Positions 60,204 through 64,000 of a stretch of DNA of 64,000 nucleotides are shown one piece after another (positions within the stretch are counted from its first letter, which is position 1; the number at the start of each line of letters is the position of its first letter). The stretch covers positions 1,364,001 through 1,428,000 of the forward strand of contig NZ_PHQX01000001.1 in the NCBI RefSeq assembly GCF_002803515.1, given 5' to 3'. This stretch comes from Stenotrophomonas lactitubi. GTDB taxonomy: Bacteria > Pseudomonadota > Gammaproteobacteria > Xanthomonadales > Xanthomonadaceae. The position numbers and the translations under genes were made by a program. The notes under the pieces are model-generated. The model was not told the origin of the DNA, made no database searches, and saw only the letters and a list, made by a program, of their open reading frames with translations.

Positions 60204-60740
60204 ATGACCGACGCCATCGTCGCTCCGCAGTGGGCCTCGCGCCTGCGCGACATCGCCGACTTCCCCAAGCCGGGCATCCTGTTCAAGGACATCATGCCGC
60301 TGCTCGCCCACAGCGAGGACTTCCGTGGCGCGATCGCAGCGATGGCCGATCGCTGGCGCGGGCAGAAGCTGGACGCGGTGGTCGGCATCGAATCGCGTGG
60401 CTTCATTCTGGGCGCGGCCATGTCGCTGGAACTGGGCGTCGGCTTCGTGCCGGTGCGCAAGCCGGGCAAGCTGCCGGGCAAGGTGCTGCGCGAGGAATAC
60501 ACCCTGGAATACCGCAGCGACTGCATCGAAGTGCATGCCGACGCGCTGCCCGCAGGTGCGCGCGTAGCGATCATCGATGACGTGCTGGCAACCGGCGGCA
60601 CGCTGGTTGCTGCGTTGTCGCTGGTGCGCCGCCTGGGCGTGGAAGTAGTCGGCGCCGGCGTGCTGGTCGAGCTGGACGGCCTGGGTGGCCGTGGCCGCTG
60701 GGAAGCGGATCTGCCGCTGCACACCGAACTGGTGTTCTGA
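60204..60740 (+). CDS. apt: Adenine phosphoribosyltransferase Apt
   Basis: Apt salvages adenine to AMP using PRPP. The 178-aa protein has [21 protein letters not shown] at the N-terminus, [37 protein letters not shown], and the PRPP loop [18 protein letters not shown]. The start is taken at MTDAIVAP; an in-frame ATG 27 bases upstream (MPPSDNRIA) is possible. Neither has a strong ribosome binding site. Repeat module 3 lies 70 bases before the start. Confidence 0.95.
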   Translation: MTDAIVAPQWASRLRDIADFPKPGILFKDIMPLLAHSEDFRGAIAAMADRWRGQKLDAVVGIESRGFILGAAMSLELGVGFVPVRKPGKLPGKVLREEYTLEYRSDCIEVHADALPAGARVAIIDDVLATGGTLVAALSLVRRLGVEVVGAGVLVELDGLGGRGRWEADLPLHTELVF

Positions 60741-60745
60741 TTCCG

Positions 60746-60835
60746 GTAGCTGCCAACCTTGGTTGGCACCGCGTGGATGGGCCAACCAAGGTTGGCCACT
60801 ACCAGGTCAAGTCGCTGCCAACCGTGATTGGCAGC
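60746..60835. repeat. Three adjacent hairpins (SMAG type) between apt and dbpA
   Basis: A forward GTAGCTGCCAACCTTGGTTGGCA unit is written here by its parts: GTAG (60746-60749), stem TGCCAACC/GGTTGGCA. It is followed by a reverse unit GGCCAACCAAGGTTGGCC plus ACTAC (to 60802) and a third stem GCTGCCAA/TTGGCAGC (60814-60835). All lie in the 105-base convergent gap. Confidence 0.7.
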
Positions 60836-60845
60836 GCTCCTTCAA

Positions 60846-62222
60846 TCACATCATCCGCACGCGGAACCGTCGGCCCTTGATCTTGCCGGCTTCCAGCTTC
60901 GCCACCGCCTTGTTGACCTGCTCGCGGGCGATAGCCACATAGGAGCGGGTCGGGAAGATCGCGATCTTGCCGATGAACTTGGCCGACAGGCCGGCGTCGC
61001 CGGTGAGTGCGCCGAGGATGTCGCCCGCGCGCAGCTTGTCGGTCTTGCCGCCATCGATACGCAGGGTGCGCATCGCCGCCTGCGGCAGCTCGGCCGGGCG
61101 CGACGTCGCCAGCGGCGTTTTCTGCCAATCCAGCGGCTCGCCGCGCTGCGCTTCGATGGCGTCGGCGCGGTTCTTTTCGCGGCCTGCCACAAGGCTGATC
61201 GCCAGGCCACTGGCGCCGGCACGACCAGTACGGCCGACACGGTGCTGGTAACTCTCGACGTCGGTCGGCAGCTCGTAGTTGATCACTGCTGCCAGCTCTT
61301 CCACATCCAGCCCGCGTGCGGCGACGTCGCTGGCAACCAGCACGTTGCAGCTGCGGTTGGCCAGGCGCAGCAGCACTTCCTCACGGTCGCGCTGCTCCAT
61401 GTCGCCATGCAGGGCGAGCGCGGAGAAGCCGAACTGCTGCAGCGAGTTGGCCACTTCGTCCACGTCCTTGCGGGTGTTGCAGAACACCACGGCCGATTCA
61501 GGCGTGTACTTCAGCAGCAGGCCGGCCAGTGCCTTCTGCCGGTGCGCCGGTTCGACCTCGCAGAACAGATGACGGATGGCCGGCGCCTGATCAGCGCCTT
61601 CCACGGTCACTTCCACCGCATCGCGCAGCAGGTCGCGGGCCATGGCGCGAATGGTGTCGGGGAAAGTGGCCGAGAACAGCAGGCTCTGGCGATCGCGGTG
61701 GGTACGGCCGGCGATCTCACGGATCGGCTCTTCGAAACCCATGTCGAGCATGCGGTCGGCTTCATCCAGCACCAGCGTACGCACGGCGCCCAGATTCAGT
61801 GCGCGCTTGCGCGCCAGTTCCTGCACGCGGCCGGGCGTGCCGACCACCACGTGCGGATCGTGGCTTTCAAGCGACGCCAGCTGCGGGCCCAGCGGCGTGC
61901 CGCCGGTCAGCAGCAGCAGCTTCAGGTTGGGGATGCCGGTGGCCAGCTTGCGGATCTGCTTTGCCACCTGGTCCGCCAGCTCGCGGGTGGGGCACAGCAC
62001 CAGCCCCTGCACGCGGATCAGGCTGGGGTCGATGGACTGCAGCAGGCCCAGGCCGAAGGCAGCGGTCTTGCCGCTGCCGGTAGGGGCTTGGGCAATGACA
62101 TCGCGGCCATCAAGAATGGCGGGCAGGCTCTGCGCCTGGATCGGCGTGAGGGTGGTGTAGCCGAGGGCATCCAGGCCGGGCTGCAGGGCCGGGCTCAGCG
62201 GCAGGGTCGAGAAATCAGTCAT
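60846..62222 (-). CDS. dbpA: ATP-dependent RNA helicase DbpA
   Basis: A 458-aa DEAD-box helicase acting in 50S ribosome assembly at helix 92 of 23S rRNA. It has the Q motif (TPIQAQSLPAIL), Walker A APTGSGKT, DEAD (VLDEADRM), SAT (LFSATFP), and HRVGRTGRAG, then the DbpA-type C-terminal RNA-binding domain (MRTLRIDGGKTDKLRAGDILGALTGDAGL ... GRRFRVRMM). This C-terminal domain separates DbpA from RhlE and RhlB. It is convergent with apt, across three hairpins. Confidence 0.95.
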   Translation of the reverse strand: MTDFSTLPLSPALQPGLDALGYTTLTPIQAQSLPAILDGRDVIAQAPTGSGKTAAFGLGLLQSIDPSLIRVQGLVLCPTRELADQVAKQIRKLATGIPNLKLLLLTGGTPLGPQLASLESHDPHVVVGTPGRVQELARKRALNLGAVRTLVLDEADRMLDMGFEEPIREIAGRTHRDRQSLLFSATFPDTIRAMARDLLRDAVEVTVEGADQAPAIRHLFCEVEPAHRQKALAGLLLKYTPESAVVFCNTRKDVDEVANSLQQFGFSALALHGDMEQRDREEVLLRLANRSCNVLVASDVAARGLDVEELAAVINYELPTDVESYQHRVGRTGRAGASGLAISLVAGREKNRADAIEAQRGEPLDWQKTPLATSRPAELPQAAMRTLRIDGGKTDKLRAGDILGALTGDAGLSAKFIGKIAIFPTRSYVAIAREQVNKAVAKLEAGKIKGRRFRVRMM

Positions 62223-62283
62223 GGCGCATTGTACCTGTGCGCGCGGCCGGTCCCGCCGTCGTTCACGATTGAGGGGGCGCCCG

Positions 62284-62306
62284 GTAGCGGCCGACCTTGG
62301 TCGGCA
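62284..62306 (+). repeat. SMAG-type palindrome
   Basis: GTAGCGGCCGACCTTGGTCG with the stem GCCGACC/GGTCGGC, between dbpA and the 90-aa gene. Confidence 0.6.
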
Positions 62307-62324
62307 CCTCGGCCGAACGTCCCC

Positions 62325-62597
62325 TCAACCCAGCCCCAGGGCCACCAGCCGATCAGCCATCGCCTGCAACTGCTCCGGGGTGGCTGGCTTTCCAGCGGCC
62401 CTGGGTTCCAGCAGCAGCTGGTGGAACCACGGGTTGGCGTGCTGCGTGTCGAAATTGAACGCACAGCTTGCCTGCTCGCCCATCACCGCCTGCACGATCC
62501 CGATCAGCGTGTCTTCGGCTTCATCGACATTGCCCGGCCCATAGCGATCATCCAGCAGGCGCAACGGGATCGGCAGCAGGGTGGGAGATGCGGGCAT
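62325..62597 (-). CDS. Small protein, 90 aa, unknown function
   Basis: MPASPTLLPIPLRLLDDRYGPGNVDEAEDTLIGIVQAVMGEQ leads to a region with CAFNFDTQHANPWFHQLLLEP and a C-terminal helix (TPEQLQAMADRLVALGLG). The codon pattern fits the core genome and the protein looks soluble and folded. No family is recognised. It is on the same strand as dbpA, upstream of it, and could share its transcript. Confidence 0.55.
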   Translation of the reverse strand: MPASPTLLPIPLRLLDDRYGPGNVDEAEDTLIGIVQAVMGEQASCAFNFDTQHANPWFHQLLLEPRAAGKPATPEQLQAMADRLVALGLG

Positions 62598-62641
62598 GCC
62601 TCAAGTCTAACGATCCACGTTGGACAGGAGCAGGAGGAGAC

Positions 62642-63184
62642 TCAGGCCGCGTCAACATGGAACTGGATCAGGCCGCAGTGCAGGCACTCGAACGTGTAGA
62701 AACCGATATCTCCACCGGGCGCGTAGTCGCTGACCAGCTCCGACCAGAGTATTTCGTCGGCGCTATTGGCCGCGCACCATGCCGCGATGGTCGTTGCCGA
62801 GGCCTGACTCACCTGTTCCATGGTGGCGTCGCCCAGGAAGCGGCAGACATCGCTGCAATGTGCCAGCCATTTTTCGCCTTGAAAACTGACATAGCCTGGC
62901 GTGCGCAGGGACAGCTCTTCCAAGGCGGTTTCGGGCACTTCTTGGTCGACATCCAGACTGCAGGCAAATGCCACATCCAGTGCCGACGCTGCACGGCCAT
63001 CGGCAATGCACCAAGGGCAGATCTGCTCTGAATAATCTTCGCGCCCTGCGTGGATGGCATCGCGCAGGTACACGTATCCACGCGCTTGCTGGCAGACCCT
63101 GCAGGCAGCCGAGGACGGCCCCACGTTGCCCGTCGCAACCGGGTCCGGGTGGTAGCGGAAGTTTGGAAAGTCATTGATGCTCAT
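62642..63184 (-). CDS. cbrC: CbrC family protein (UPF0167)
   Basis: A 180-aa protein of the CbrC/UPF0167 family. Typical parts are FPNFRYHPDPVATGNV, CxxC pairs CRVC, CPWC and CLHC (probable zinc ligands), CPWCIADGRAA and the ending FYTFECLHCGLIQFHVD. The function is unknown; E. coli cbrC is linked to colicin E2 resistance. The start is MSINDF; MDAMSINDF, 9 bases longer, is possible. It stands next to the YeiH-type gene with 74 bases between. Confidence 0.9.
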   Translation of the reverse strand: MSINDFPNFRYHPDPVATGNVGPSSAACRVCQQARGYVYLRDAIHAGREDYSEQICPWCIADGRAASALDVAFACSLDVDQEVPETALEELSLRTPGYVSFQGEKWLAHCSDVCRFLGDATMEQVSQASATTIAAWCAANSADEILWSELVSDYAPGGDIGFYTFECLHCGLIQFHVDAA

Positions 63185-63258
63185 GGCGTCCATCCAGTGC
63201 AGCGCAGGGGACGTTCTTGTACGACCTGCGGATGGTCCAGGCAAGCTGGGAGGGTCGC

Positions 63259-64000
63259 TCAGCCCAGCACCGCCAGCACACCCTGATGGATCGCCAGGCC
63301 GCCGAACAGCAGCCAGCCGAACAGGATCAGCGCCAGCAGCAGCGGCTTCAGACCGGCCTGACGCAGGGCCGAGACGTGGGTGGTCAGGCCCAGTGCGGCC
63401 ATCGCCATCGCCAGCAGCACCGTATCCAGCTGCACCAGCGCTGCCTGCAGCCCGGCCGGCAGCAGGTGCAGCGAATTGAGGCCGGCAACCGCCACGAAAC
63501 CGAACGCGAACCACGGCACCACGATCCGGGCCTTGCCGCCGTCCGCCGCCGCCTTGCCGCCGCGCGCCAGCCACAGCGACAGCGCGATGAGGAACGGTGC
63601 CAGCAGCATCACCCGCACCATCTTGGTGATGACAGCGGTATCGGCGGCCGGCTCGCTTACCGCGCGTCCGGCGGCGACCACCTGCGCGACCTCGTGCACC
63701 GTCGCGCCGGTGAACAGGCCGTACTGCTGTGCGTCCATCGCCAGCCAGCCATGTGACTGCACCAGCGCGTACAGCGCGGGATACAGGAACATCGCCAACG
63801 TGCCGAACACCACCACCGTCGACACCGCCACCGTCACCTGCGCAGCACGGCCGCGCACCACCGGTTCGGCGGCCATGACGGCGGCCGCACCGCAGATCGC
63901 GCTGCCGGCACCGATCAGCATGGCGGCCTCGCGCTCCATCTTGAACACCCGCACGCCCAGCCAGCAGGCCAGGCCGAAGGTGCTCGCCACCACCAGTACG
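63259..64000 (-). CDS. yeiH: YeiH-family membrane protein (UPF0324), partial
   Basis: The last 247 residues of an integral membrane protein of the YeiH/UPF0324 family, often called putative sulfate exporter; the start lies beyond the window end. About eight transmembrane helices are visible, with the conserved GSAICGAAAVMAAEPVV, TGATVHEVAQVVAAG and MAMAALGLTTHVSALRQAGLKPL segments. The transported substrate is not established. Confidence 0.9.
   Translation of the reverse strand, partial: VLVVASTFGLACWLGVRVFKMEREAAMLIGAGSAICGAAAVMAAEPVVRGRAAQVTVAVSTVVVFGTLAMFLYPALYALVQSHGWLAMDAQQYGLFTGATVHEVAQVVAAGRAVSEPAADTAVITKMVRVMLLAPFLIALSLWLARGGKAAADGGKARIVVPWFAFGFVAVAGLNSLHLLPAGLQAALVQLDTVLLAMAMAALGLTTHVSALRQAGLKPLLLALILFGWLLFGGLAIHQGVLAVLG

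Overview
The window is a piece of a high-GC gammaproteobacterial chromosome of the Xanthomonadaceae, most probably Stenotrophomonas (S. maltophilia group). The evidence is the gene order ratA-rnfH beside smpB, divergent omlA/bamE and fur, hrcA-grpE-dnaK-dnaJ, queA-tgt-yajC-secD-secF, a FimX-type protein and FabV, together with many short GTAG-headed palindromes that match the S. maltophilia SMAG (GTAG-type REP) repeats.

Positions 1 to about 14.2 kb are the right end of a prophage. They hold the tail of a coiled-coil protein, a 498-aa Ala-rich protein, and a 3191-aa giant polyvalent protein that combines pyrophosphatase-like, metallopeptidase-like, phosphoribosyltransferase-like and LPD38-like regions. 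After these come small phage genes, a phage-borne SRAP (YedK/HMCES-type) protein and a small membrane protein. Paired GTTGACCAA repeats at 14.03 and 14.23 kb look like integrase arm sites. A low-GC insert (14.45-15.65 kb) follows, with a membrane protein, an exported protein and a promoter that carries a dyad. It abuts the 3' remnant of a GNAT acetyltransferase gene, so a DNA junction has cut that host gene.

From 16 kb onward the content is core chromosome. 16-29 kb: smpB, ratA-rnfH, bamE/fur, an SGNH hydrolase divergent from a LysR regulator, recN, and the heat-shock cluster hrcA-grpE-dnaK-dnaJ, which has sigma-32-like promoters ahead of hrcA, grpE and dnaK. 29-41 kb: AraC regulator/Fsr efflux pump, pdxY-tyrA, an ABC exporter, a YigZ-type protein, an ECF sigma/anti-sigma pair, a GAF-GAF-GGDEF-EAL protein and a LOG-family protein. 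41-49 kb: a divergent class III aminotransferase with an attenuator-like leader, then the queA-tgt-yajC-secDF operon. 49-64 kb: fabV, fimX, yaeQ and a flavoprotein, a pseudouridine synthase, yaiI, a cold-shock gene, a GST, selO, apt, dbpA, cbrC and a partial yeiH.

The most unusual feature is a family of 0.43-0.55 kb composite inverted modules. Three copies sit in the gaps fsr-pdxY, secF-fabV and selO-apt. Each is built mirror-fashion from an outer GCAGGG/CCCTGC hairpin, GGCAAC/GCTGTT-type repeats and a forward and a reverse ~105-140-nt hairpin with 22-25-bp arms. Modules 1 and 3 also have paired SMAG palindromes in the centre. Arm sequences differ between copies while pairing is kept, which suggests selection on (or gene conversion of) a very long stem.
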